From JBBPYA01 sp038200385 (GTDB lineage: Bacteria; Actinomycetota; Actinomycetes; Mycobacteriales; Geodermatophilaceae), in contig JBBPYA010000034.1 in NCBI GenBank assembly GCA_038200385.1, positions 1 through 15,045 on the forward strand: a stretch of 15,045 nucleotides of DNA, written 5' to 3'. How positions within the stretch are numbered: position 1 is the first letter of the stretch; each line of letters starts with the position of its first letter. Below, in pieces: positions 6,372-12,883 of the stretch. The translations under genes were made by a program, and so were the position numbers. The notes beneath the pieces were generated by a model. That model did no database searches and had not been told where the DNA came from. It worked only from the letters and a program-made list of their open reading frames with translations.

Positions 6372-6377
6372 GATCAC
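6330..6377. repeat. 12-bp inverted repeat spanning the acyl-CoA synthetase start codon
   Basis: GTGATCATGGGA at 6330-6341 is exactly complementary to TCCCATGATCAC at 6366-6377, with a 24-bp loop. The distal arm contains the start region of the acyl-CoA synthetase, so the mRNA could fold its start codon into a stem of at least 12 bp. It may lower translation of this gene relative to the CoA-transferase genes upstream, or it may be a small mobile palindromic element. Confidence 0.8.
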
Positions 6378-6402
6378 GGCCGGGGGGTGCGCGGGTGGGC
6401 GG

Positions 6403-7245
6403 CTAGCACGCGCAGCCCGGCGTCGAGTCGTGCGCGAAGACCCGCTCCAGCTCGCGCGGCCCGAACTCGCTGCGCCGGACGCCCAGCGGATCCACGGTGC
6501 GGACCGCGGCGAGCTCGGCCCTCGCCGGGGGGGCCGGGGTCCGCAGGTCGCCGGCGACCTGCAGCTCGAAGCCGGTGGCGGCCCGGATCTCGGCCACGTC
6601 CACGTCGGGGTAGCGCGCCACCAGCCGGGCCTGCCCGGCCGGGACGTCAAAGGTGCCCAGCTCGGTGACCAGCAGTTGCGGGCCGCCGCCGGTGAAGCCG
6701 AGCTCGGCCCGGGTCCCGGCCGGGGTCCGGTGCCCCATGTCGGTGATGAAGTCGCACGCCTCGACGAGGGTCCGCCCGGAGCGGTGCCGGGAGGTCCACA
6801 GGCTCAGCGCCGGGATGGTCGCGGCCAGGTTGCACCCGCCGCCGCCCCCACCGAGCTTGAGCCGGTACCCGCCGTCCTGCGCGGGGATGCCCGTCACGTT
6901 GGTGTTGCCGTAGCGGTCGATCTGCCCGCCGGACAGGAACATCCGGTCCACGTCCCCGCGCACCGCGGCGTCGAAGAACTCCTCGAACCGCATCGAGTAC
7001 GCCGCACCGCGGCTGAGGCTGGCGTCGTTGCCCGTCGGGGGGATGAACGGCGGGTCGGGGTTGACGGCGTACATCGCGCCCTCGATCAGCAGGCTGTCCG
7101 GGGCGTGCGTACGCCGGGCCACGTGCATGGCCACCTGGGCGCACGGGCTGCCGAAGCCGTGGAAGACGGTCTCTCGCGGCCGGATCGTGCGGGCCAGCAG
7201 GACGACGAACCACTCGTCCAGCGTCCACTCGTGCGCCGCGCTCAC
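6403..7245 (-). CDS. CoA-transferase subunit B (glutaconate CoA-transferase family I, beta subunit-like)
   Basis: This 280-aa protein is the beta subunit of a family I CoA transferase, which moves CoA between an acyl-CoA and an acid through a glutamyl-CoA intermediate. I chose the GTG at 7243-7245 because it overlaps the stop of subunit A as GTGA and gives MSAAHEWTLDEW. Glu55, in SLLIEGAM, sits where the catalytic Glu54 of glutaconate CoA-transferase beta lies, so a true transferase is likely rather than an IpdAB-like hydrolase that has lost it. Other family features are FGSPCAQVAMHVAR, GGQIDRYGNTN and a glycine-rich GGGGGGCNLA stretch. The protein ends in CAC. The substrate is not evident. 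By context it may be the acid or acyl-CoA derived from a CoM-linked carboxylate, but ordinary dicarboxylate or aromatic ring-cleavage acids are also possible. Confidence 0.88.
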   Translation of the reverse strand: MSAAHEWTLDEWFVVLLARTIRPRETVFHGFGSPCAQVAMHVARRTHAPDSLLIEGAMYAVNPDPPFIPPTGNDASLSRGAAYSMRFEEFFDAAVRGDVDRMFLSGGQIDRYGNTNVTGIPAQDGGYRLKLGGGGGGCNLAATIPALSLWTSRHRSGRTLVEACDFITDMGHRTPAGTRAELGFTGGGPQLLVTELGTFDVPAGQARLVARYPDVDVAEIRAATGFELQVAGDLRTPAPPARAELAAVRTVDPLGVRRSEFGPRELERVFAHDSTPGCAC

Positions 7246-8159
7246 CGGAACAACCCCGTCCAGTCCTCCCGGGACCGCGACCAGGAGCACAGGGCGGCCA
7301 GCCGCGGTTCGCCGAGCAGCTCCCGGTAGCCGGCCTCGTCCACGCCGTACACGTACGTCTTGAGGTAGCCGGCCAGCTCCTCACCGCCCGCCTGTGCGGC
7401 GGCGACGTACTCGGCGAGGTGGGGGCGGTCGTAGGCGTACTCCGGGTAGCACGACGTGGGGTGCGCGCCGTACGGGACCTCGACGACCGCGGACACCAGG
7501 TGGGCCGGGATCGTCACACCCGCCGCGACCACGTCGGCGGTGGGTACCAGCCGGTCGAGGGTCGCGATGACCTGCGCCGAGGCCGACCCGAACCGCTCGT
7601 CCAGGACGTAGGGCTGGTCCAGGTGCAGGTTGCCGTACCGGTCGCCGAACGGTGCGTGGATCAACGCCGCGGCCGGCCGCAGGGCGGGTACGGCGACGAG
7701 CACCTCGCCGGTGAACGGGCAGCTCACTTCGGCGTACTCCGGGTGCAGCCGGCGCAGGTCGGAGCCGCGGACCCCGCGGACGGGTAGGAACGGCAGCCCC
7801 ATCTCGGTGGCCCGCAGCTGGGCGAGCACGGTCACGCAGCAGCTCTCGGCGACCTCGACCGAGCCGGTCTCGGCGGCCCGCCGGTACGCCGGGGCCAGCC
7901 CCAGGTCCTGCTCGAAGCCGACGTAGCTCTCCTCGCAGCGGCGGACCGCACCGGCGGCCACCAGCAGGTCGACGTCGATGCTGTGCGCCGACCCGATCAG
8001 GTGCAGGCCGGTGCGACCCTGCCGGATGAGTTCGCGGACGGCGGCCATCGGCAGCCGGGCCGACAGCCCCCCACCGAGGGCCAGCAGGTCGCCGTCCGTG
8101 ATCCGGGCGACGGCCTCGGCCAGCCCGATTGCCTTGTCGGCGTGCGGATGCAGCCCCAC
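7242..8159 (-). CDS. CoA-transferase subunit A (glutaconate CoA-transferase family I, alpha subunit-like)
   Basis: This 305-aa protein is the alpha partner of the adjacent subunit B; the two should form a heteromeric transferase in the cytosol. It has the family I pattern: an N-terminal GLAEAVARITDGDLLALGGG, LHLIGSAHSIDVDLLVAAGAV, a Cys-containing VAESCCVTVLAQL region, and ALIHAPFGDRYGNLHLDQP. The GTG start at 8157-8159 is preceded by a full AGGAGG (8166-8171) with a 6-nt gap; this ribosome-binding site overlaps the stop of the flavoprotein gene, leaving an 11-bp gap. It overlaps subunit B by GTGA. The length matches glutaconate CoA-transferase alpha subunits. The substrate cannot be read from the sequence. 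Confidence 0.88.
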   Translation of the reverse strand: MGLHPHADKAIGLAEAVARITDGDLLALGGGLSARLPMAAVRELIRQGRTGLHLIGSAHSIDVDLLVAAGAVRRCEESYVGFEQDLGLAPAYRRAAETGSVEVAESCCVTVLAQLRATEMGLPFLPVRGVRGSDLRRLHPEYAEVSCPFTGEVLVAVPALRPAAALIHAPFGDRYGNLHLDQPYVLDERFGSASAQVIATLDRLVPTADVVAAGVTIPAHLVSAVVEVPYGAHPTSCYPEYAYDRPHLAEYVAAAQAGGEELAGYLKTYVYGVDEAGYRELLGEPRLAALCSWSRSREDWTGLFR

Positions 8160-8170
8160 GGCGTCCCTCC

Positions 8171-9517
8171 TCAGGTCCGGGCCACGCTGCGTTCGGCGCG
8201 CTGCGCGGCGATCAGGATCGGGTCGTAGACCGGGGCGAAGGGCGGGGCGTAGCTGAGGTCCAGCGCGGCGAGGTCGGCCACGTCCAGGCCGGCGTACAGC
8301 GCGGTGGCCAGGACGTCGATCCGCTTGGCGACACCGTCCCGCCCGGCCAGCTGGCCGCCGAGCAGCCGCCCGCCCGGCTCGTGCACGAGGCGGACATGCA
8401 TGGGTGCGCCGCCGGGGTAGTACTTGGCGCGGGACTGGTGGACGACATCGGTGCTCACCGCCTCCGGCCCGGCCTCCTCGGCGGTCAACCCGGTGCGCGC
8501 CACCTCCAGATCGAACACCTTGACCACCGCCGTGCCGACGATGCCGGGGAAGCGGGCCTGCCCGCCCGCGGCGACGGTGCCGGCGACCCGGCCGGTCTTG
8601 TTCGCGGCCGGGCCGAGCGGCACCCAGGCGGGGGCGTCGAGCACCCGGTGGTGGTGGGCTGCGCAGTCGCCGGCGGCGAGGACGTCGGGCAGCGAGGTGT
8701 GCATCCGATCGTCGACGAGCAGTGCGCCGCCGGGCAGGTGCGCGGCACCGGCGTCGACCAGCAGCCCGCTGTCCGGGCGGATCCCGGCGGCGAGCACGAC
8801 GAGGTCGATGTCCAGGACCCGCGGGCCGTCGGGGCCGCGCAGGGCCGCCCGCAGACCCGGGCCGGCGGGGGACAGGCCCGTGACGGCGGTGGCCAGGTGC
8901 AGGTCGGCGTGCCGGCGTACCTCGTCCTCGACCAGCGCCGACAGCGGCTCGTCGACGGTGGTCAGCGGTCGGGACAACGCCTCCGCGACATGCACGTCCA
9001 CCCCCTGCTCAGCCAGCCCCTCGGCCGCCTCCAGCCCGATGTAGCCACCGCCGATGACCAGGGCCTGTCCGATCGCCCCGGTGTCGAGCAGCGCCCGCAG
9101 CCGGATCGAGTCCTCCAAGGCGCGCACCGTGAAGACCCGCTCGTGGTCCAGGCCGGGGATCGGGGGGCGGGCGGGTTGCGCGCCCGCGGCCAGCACGAGC
9201 GTGGCGTAGTCCAGGCTGCTGCGCCGCCCGTCCTGCTCGAGTACCACCCGGTGGGCCGCCGGGTCCACCGAGACCCCGCGGGTGTGCAGCCGCAGGTCGA
9301 TGCCGCGCTTGTCGCGGAACGTCTCCGGTGGGTACGCGAGCAGCCGCTCGGCCTCGGGAATGACCCCGCCGACGTAGTACGGCAGCCCGCACATCCCGTA
9401 GGCGGCGTACCCGGTGGCCTCGCACACCACGATCTCGAGGTCCGGGTCCACCCGGCGGGCGGCACTGGCGGCCGACATCCCGGCCGCACCGCCGCCCAGG
9501 ACGACCAGTGGCGGCAT
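8171..9517 (-). CDS. FAD/NAD(P)-dependent single-cysteine disulfide reductase (CoA-disulfide reductase/persulfide reductase-like)
   Basis: This 448-aa flavoprotein has an FAD-binding GGGAAGMSAA motif at residues 8-17, a lone redox Cys43 in YGMCGLPYY, an NAD(P)-binding VIGGGYIGLEAAEGL segment, and VLAAGDCA closing the second FAD site. The C-terminal dimerisation domain ends YAPPFAPVYDPI. Cys43 falls where the active-site Cys43 of coenzyme A disulfide reductase lies. There is no CxxxxC pair, so it is not a glutathione-reductase type and not the dual-Cys 2-ketopropyl-CoM oxidoreductase/carboxylase (XecC). The ATG at 9515-9517 gives a normal family N-terminus; the frame extends 14 codons further upstream without family features. 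As first gene of the CoA-transferase/acyl-CoA synthetase operon it may reduce disulfides or persulfides of CoA, or of CoM. The substrate is inferred. Confidence 0.88.
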   Translation of the reverse strand: MPPLVVLGGGAAGMSAASAARRVDPDLEIVVCEATGYAAYGMCGLPYYVGGVIPEAERLLAYPPETFRDKRGIDLRLHTRGVSVDPAAHRVVLEQDGRRSSLDYATLVLAAGAQPARPPIPGLDHERVFTVRALEDSIRLRALLDTGAIGQALVIGGGYIGLEAAEGLAEQGVDVHVAEALSRPLTTVDEPLSALVEDEVRRHADLHLATAVTGLSPAGPGLRAALRGPDGPRVLDIDLVVLAAGIRPDSGLLVDAGAAHLPGGALLVDDRMHTSLPDVLAAGDCAAHHHRVLDAPAWVPLGPAANKTGRVAGTVAAGGQARFPGIVGTAVVKVFDLEVARTGLTAEEAGPEAVSTDVVHQSRAKYYPGGAPMHVRLVHEPGGRLLGGQLAGRDGVAKRIDVLATALYAGLDVADLAALDLSYAPPFAPVYDPILIAAQRAERSVART

Positions 9518-9605
9518 CGACCCAGCATGCGACCGGTGCCCGCCGGCCGGGCAGGTCATGTCAGGACCAAGAGCCAGTACGCCGTTGCCCTGCCGAAGCA
9601 GCCGG

Positions 9606-10340
9606 CTAGCCGGGCGGGACCCCGAGGGTCAAGAAGCAGAATCCGAGCCCGTTGCGGTACCCGCGCAGCCACCGCGTGCGGTGGTCGTCGGCCTCCGCCC
9701 GCAGGGCGGCCGCCCCCGGGTCCGCCGCGTGGTGCAGCAGCCACTCCTCGCTGTCGGCGAGGAAGCCGGACTCGAAGGCGTCCCATTCGTCGGTGTTCGC
9801 GGTCTCGACGAACAGCGGCCGGAACCCGGCCCCGACGGCCCGCTCGACCAGCCCGGCGAGGTCGGGCAGCCCCAGCACGTCGTCCCACACCAGGCCGCGG
9901 TCCACCGGTCCGTGCTCGGACCAGAAGCCCTCGCCGAGCAGGAGCCGGCCACCCGGGCGGACCAGCCGGCGCAGGCCCGCGAGTGCCGGCTGCAGCGCCT
10001 CGTCCAGGGCGTGCGACGAACCCACGCACAGCACCAGATCGGCGGCCCCGGTGAGCTCGGCGCCGGGCACCGCGACGAACTCGACCCGCTCGGCCAGCCC
10101 GCGACCGGTCGCGGCCGACCGGGCCCGCAGGAGCAGTCGCTCGTCGGTGTCGGCGCCCAGCCCCCGGGCGCCCGGGGCCCGGTCGAGGACCCGCAGCAGC
10201 AGCTCACCCCACCCGCAGCCCACGTCCAGGACGTCGGCCGGGTGTGCCGCGGCGAGCCGGGTGGCGAGGGAGTCCGCCCGCCGGTCGGACAGAGGCGCGT
10301 TGAAGCGCAGGTGCCCGTAGTACGCCGGCCCGGCCGTCAC
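9606..10340 (-). CDS. Class I SAM-dependent methyltransferase
   Basis: This 244-aa protein has the class I methyltransferase core: motif I ADVLDVGCGWGELLLRVL with the SAM-binding glycines, an acidic GADTDERLLLRA at the end of beta-2, and GAADLVLCVGSSHALDEAL as motif IV, followed by LRRLVRPGGRLLLGEGFW. A W-rich tail (RTRWLRGYRNGLGF) is typical of small-molecule methyltransferases. I prefer the GTG at 10338-10340 because a TACGGT -10 box ends 7 nt before it, which suits a leaderless transcript; the frame extends up to 10433 but upstream residues look non-coding. It is separated from the flavoprotein by 88 bp and is divergent from the aldehyde dehydrogenase. The substrate is unknown. Confidence 0.85.
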   Translation of the reverse strand: MTAGPAYYGHLRFNAPLSDRRADSLATRLAAAHPADVLDVGCGWGELLLRVLDRAPGARGLGADTDERLLLRARSAATGRGLAERVEFVAVPGAELTGAADLVLCVGSSHALDEALQPALAGLRRLVRPGGRLLLGEGFWSEHGPVDRGLVWDDVLGLPDLAGLVERAVGAGFRPLFVETANTDEWDAFESGFLADSEEWLLHHAADPGAAALRAEADDHRTRWLRGYRNGLGFCFLTLGVPPG

Positions 10341-10347
10341 GACGGGC

Positions 10348-10353
10348 ACCGTA
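10348..10353 (-). promoter_or_regulatory. Candidate -10 element for a leaderless methyltransferase transcript
   Basis: On the minus strand TACGGT (TANNNT type) lies 7 nt before the GTG at 10338-10340, so transcription would begin at or next to the start codon. No convincing -35 is visible. This supports the short start over upstream alternatives. Confidence 0.35.
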
Positions 10354-10432
10354 CGGCGCCTGACCGGCGACCACCATCGGAAATCCGACGTCTCTGCGGG
10401 ACCAATCGGAGGGCGGAACCTCGCCCTGGCCA

Positions 10433-10448
10433 ACGGTGGTCACACCGT
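10433..10448. promoter_or_regulatory. Candidate operator in the divergent methyltransferase/aldehyde dehydrogenase promoter region
   Basis: ACGGTGGTCACACCGT is a perfect 6-bp inverted repeat (ACGGTG, N4, CACCGT) lying 23 bp upstream of the aldehyde dehydrogenase ATG and 92 bp upstream of the methyltransferase start on the other strand. Position and symmetry suit a dimeric repressor such as GntR or TetR, but no regulator gene is in the window. The remainder of 10341-10471 shows no other clear element. Confidence 0.4.
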
Positions 10449-10471
10449 CGGTCGCCGGTCATCCTGGTGGC

Positions 10472-11881
10472 ATGGCTGAGCTGATGGACGAGGCACGCGA
10501 GGAGGTGACGGCGGTCGTGGGCCGGGCCCGCGCCGCCGTTGCCGCGATCCAGGACTGGACCCAGGAGCAGGTCGACGAGCTGACCACGGCGGTGGCCTGG
10601 GCCGTGGTCCGCAAGGACAACGCCGAGGCACTGGCCCGGCTGGCCGTCGACGAGGGTGGGTTCGGCAACTACGCCGACAAGGTCACCAAGATCAACAAGC
10701 GGGTCACCGGGGTGCTGGCCGACATGCGCTCGGTACGCACCGTCGGCGTGGTCGAGGAGGACCCCGAGCGCGGTCTGGTCAAGATCGCCAAGCCGGTCGG
10801 GGTGGTCGCCGCCCTGATCCCGACCACCGGACCGGACGCCACCCCGCCGGTCAAGGCGCTGTTCGCGCTCAAGGGCCGCAACGCGATCGTGGTCGCGCCG
10901 CACCCCCGCACGCGTCGCTCCACCGAACTGGTGGTCGACACCATGCGTGCGGCCTGTGAGCAGGTCGGCGCACCGGCCGACCTCGTTCAGTCGCTGACCG
11001 CGCCGTCGTTGCCCAAGACACAGGAGCTGATGCGGCAGGCCGACCTGGTGGTCGCGACCGGGGGAGCGGGCATGGTCAAGGCGGCGTACAGCTCGGGTAC
11101 CCCGGCGTACGGCGTCGGCGTCGGCAACTCCGTCCATGTCGTGGACGAGACCGCCGATCTGGACGACGCCGCGGCGATGGTCGTGGCCGCCAAGACGTTC
11201 GACTACGCCACCAGCTGCCTGGCCGACAACTCGGTGATCGCGCACGCTGCGGTGTACGACGGGTTGCTGACGCGGCTGACCGCCGCCGGCGGCCACCTCT
11301 GCTCGGCCGACGAGGCGGTGGCGCTGAGCAAGGCGATGTGGCCGGACGGCGGGCACATCCCGACCATCGACGTGGTCGCCAAGCCGGCCGCCGAGATCGC
11401 GGCGCTGGCCGGTTTCGCCGTGGCCTCGGACTGCGGCTTCCTGGTCGTCGAGGAGTCCGGCACCGGGGCGGAGTACCCGTTCAGCGGGGAGAAGCTGTCG
11501 GTCGTGCTCGCGGTGTACCGGTATGACGGGGACATCGAGGTGGCGGCCGGGATCGTCAATGACATCACCGCCTACCAGGGCCTCGGGCACACCTGCGGGA
11601 TCCACACCAGCACCGACGCCAATGTCGACACCCTGGCCCGGCTGACCCGGACGTCGCGGGTGCTGGTCAACCTCAACCTGAACGAGGGGGCCGGCAGCCC
11701 GCGGTGTGGCTTGCCGTTCACGCTGTCCCTGAGCTGCGGGACCTGGGGCGGGAACATCACCACCGAGAACGTCAACGCGCGGCACTTCGTGAACCTGACC
11801 TGGGTGGCGCGGCCGATCCCGCCCCGCCCGGTCAGCGAGGAGGACCTGTTCGCCGCCCACTGGGCCAAGCACGGGCGCTGA
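10472..11881 (+). CDS. Acylating (CoA-dependent) aldehyde dehydrogenase, AdhE/SauS-like
   Basis: This 469-aa enzyme belongs to the CoA-acylating aldehyde dehydrogenases, which oxidise an aldehyde with NAD(P)+ and CoA to an acyl-CoA. PVGVVAALIPTTGP, a nucleotide-binding LVVATGGAGMVKAAYSSGTPAYGVGVGN and a catalytic Cys249 in YATSCLADNSV are visible; the family motif is usually TSxICASE. The C-terminus has GSGxxCGLPFTLSLSCGTWGGN-like sequence typical of AdhE and sulfoacetaldehyde dehydrogenase (SauS). The ATG at 10472 gives MAELMDEAREEV with a GGTGG-like ribosome-binding site; an in-frame GTG at 10436 would extend it without family features. It is divergent from the methyltransferase and could supply acyl-CoA to the neighbouring CoA-transferase and acyl-CoA synthetase operon. 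Possible substrates are acetaldehyde, sulfoacetaldehyde, succinate semialdehyde or a 2-oxoalkyl-CoM aldehyde; the sequence does not decide. Confidence 0.9.
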   Translation: MAELMDEAREEVTAVVGRARAAVAAIQDWTQEQVDELTTAVAWAVVRKDNAEALARLAVDEGGFGNYADKVTKINKRVTGVLADMRSVRTVGVVEEDPERGLVKIAKPVGVVAALIPTTGPDATPPVKALFALKGRNAIVVAPHPRTRRSTELVVDTMRAACEQVGAPADLVQSLTAPSLPKTQELMRQADLVVATGGAGMVKAAYSSGTPAYGVGVGNSVHVVDETADLDDAAAMVVAAKTFDYATSCLADNSVIAHAAVYDGLLTRLTAAGGHLCSADEAVALSKAMWPDGGHIPTIDVVAKPAAEIAALAGFAVASDCGFLVVEESGTGAEYPFSGEKLSVVLAVYRYDGDIEVAAGIVNDITAYQGLGHTCGIHTSTDANVDTLARLTRTSRVLVNLNLNEGAGSPRCGLPFTLSLSCGTWGGNITTENVNARHFVNLTWVARPIPPRPVSEEDLFAAHWAKHGR

Positions 11882-11891
11882 GCGTGCGTGA

Positions 11892-11913
11892 CACATGACA
11901 GGGCTGTCATGTG
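11892..11913. promoter_or_regulatory. 22-bp palindrome after the aldehyde dehydrogenase gene
   Basis: CACATGACAG is followed by GG and then its exact reverse complement CTGTCATGTG, 10 bp after the aldehyde dehydrogenase stop. There is no T-tract, so it is either a weak terminator of that gene or an operator for the cupredoxin-like gene downstream. Its length and short centre suit a TetR-like operator. Confidence 0.45.
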
Positions 11914-11953
11914 CTGGACAACGGCCGGCGGCCGGTCGATCCTGTTTCCATCC

Positions 11954-11972
11954 GATCGTCATAACGACGATC
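11954..11972. promoter_or_regulatory. Inverted repeat just upstream of the cupredoxin-like gene
   Basis: GATCGTC, a 5-bp spacer (ATAAC) and the exact complement GACGATC lie 16 bp before the ATG and directly before the Shine-Dalgarno. It may be an operator, or a leader hairpin close to the ribosome-binding site. Confidence 0.35.
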
Positions 11973-11988
11973 CGTGGGAGGAGAACGC

Positions 11989-12834
11989 ATGCGAAGAGGC
12001 ATCTCGCTCGTGGCCGCCGCAACACTGGCCGCCGGCGCTGCGCTGACGAGCCAGGGGCCCGCCAGCGCAGGAACCGCGGACGTGCAGACGGTCGCAGTCC
12101 AGACGGTCAACGGGACCGTCAACCTGAGCCACTCCATGGTGGACCCGGGCCGGGTCCAGTTCGTCGTAGCCGGAGGCTCCAGCGTCACTATGTTCCAGCC
12201 GATCAACGGCGCGACCGTCAAGCAGTTCTTCCATGACCTGAGCGAGGAGTTCTCCCGCGACCCGGCGATCGCCGCGCAGGGGACCCGGGACCTGAACCGG
12301 GACGCCAAGGTGTACGGCCTGGCTGACCCCGAGCCCGGGCAGACCTTGACCGTGACCGAGAACCTGACCCCTGGCCGCTACTTCCTCTTCGACTCGAACA
12401 TCACCTCGCCGGCGATCCCGCCGGTCTCCGTGCTGCGGGTACGACCCGGGGCCGAGAGCGCGTCGCTCGCCCCCGCCGCCGCCGCCACCGTCCTGATGAC
12501 CTCGCAGGACCGCTTCGTCGCCCCGCCGGCGCTGCCGGCCCAGGGCACGATCCGGGTCCGCAACGTGGCCGACACGCTGCACTTCGCCGACCTGAGCCCG
12601 GTCGCCCCCGGCACGACGGACGCCGATGTGCAGGCCTTCTTCGACGGAACCGGGCCACCGCCGTTCATCCAGGGCCCGGGCGCCAGCATGGAGCCGCTGT
12701 CCGCCGGCCAGCAGGCCGAGCTGGGGTACCGGCTTCCCGCAGGTGACTACGTCCTGCTGTGCTTCATCGCCGACGACGTCACCGGCCTGCCGCACGCCCT
12801 CATGGGTATGCACCTGGTGGTCCATCTCGGCTGA
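11989..12834 (+). CDS. Secreted protein with two cupredoxin-like halves (putative type 1 copper site)
   Basis: The 281-aa precursor starts MRRGISLVAAATLAAGAALT, a Sec-type signal peptide (twin-basic start, hydrophobic core, ASA-like cleavage near residue 27), so the mature protein is exported. The mature part looks like two related beta-rich units: one around TLTVTENLTPGRYFLFDSN and a second ending LPAGDYVLLCFIADDVTGLPHALMGMHLVVHLG. The second holds Cys, His and Met in the C...H...M order of blue-copper cupredoxins, with HFADLSPVAPGTTD earlier as a possible further ligand region; the first half lacks these residues. The Cys-to-His spacing (10 residues) is longer than in plastocyanin. The ATG is well supported by GGAGGAG with 5-6 nt spacing. 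It is not evidently part of the CoM/CoA set. Its specific role is unknown. Confidence 0.85.
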   Translation: MRRGISLVAAATLAAGAALTSQGPASAGTADVQTVAVQTVNGTVNLSHSMVDPGRVQFVVAGGSSVTMFQPINGATVKQFFHDLSEEFSRDPAIAAQGTRDLNRDAKVYGLADPEPGQTLTVTENLTPGRYFLFDSNITSPAIPPVSVLRVRPGAESASLAPAAAATVLMTSQDRFVAPPALPAQGTIRVRNVADTLHFADLSPVAPGTTDADVQAFFDGTGPPPFIQGPGASMEPLSAGQQAELGYRLPAGDYVLLCFIADDVTGLPHALMGMHLVVHLG

Positions 12835-12871
12835 GCAGCCCGCCCGGCCGGGCCGGGTCCGGCCGCCGCCC

Positions 12872-12877
12872 TAGGCT
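12872..12877 (+). promoter_or_regulatory. Candidate -10 element for a leaderless LLM oxidoreductase transcript
   Basis: TAGGCT (TANNNT) ends 6 nt before the ATG at 12884 and there is no Shine-Dalgarno, so the transcript probably starts at the A of the start codon. The -35 is not recognisable in this G/C-rich spacer. Confidence 0.45.
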
Positions 12878-12883
12878 GAGCCC

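Noticed and set aside
8171..9517. 2-ketopropyl-CoM oxidoreductase/carboxylase (XecC)
   Set aside because: XecC has a redox-active Cys pair; this protein has only Cys43 in the CoADR-type motif.
9537..9553. GC-rich hairpin between methyltransferase and flavoprotein genes
   Set aside because: It has a 6-bp stem and 5-nt loop without a T-tract, which is easily expected by chance at this GC content.
8129..10054. 641-codon plus-strand frame
   Set aside because: It runs antisense through the flavoprotein and methyltransferase genes and shows low-complexity Arg/Pro/Gly sequence without domains.
10337..12025. 562-codon minus-strand frame
   Set aside because: Antisense of the acylating aldehyde dehydrogenase, whose plus-strand sequence has clear catalytic and nucleotide-binding motifs.
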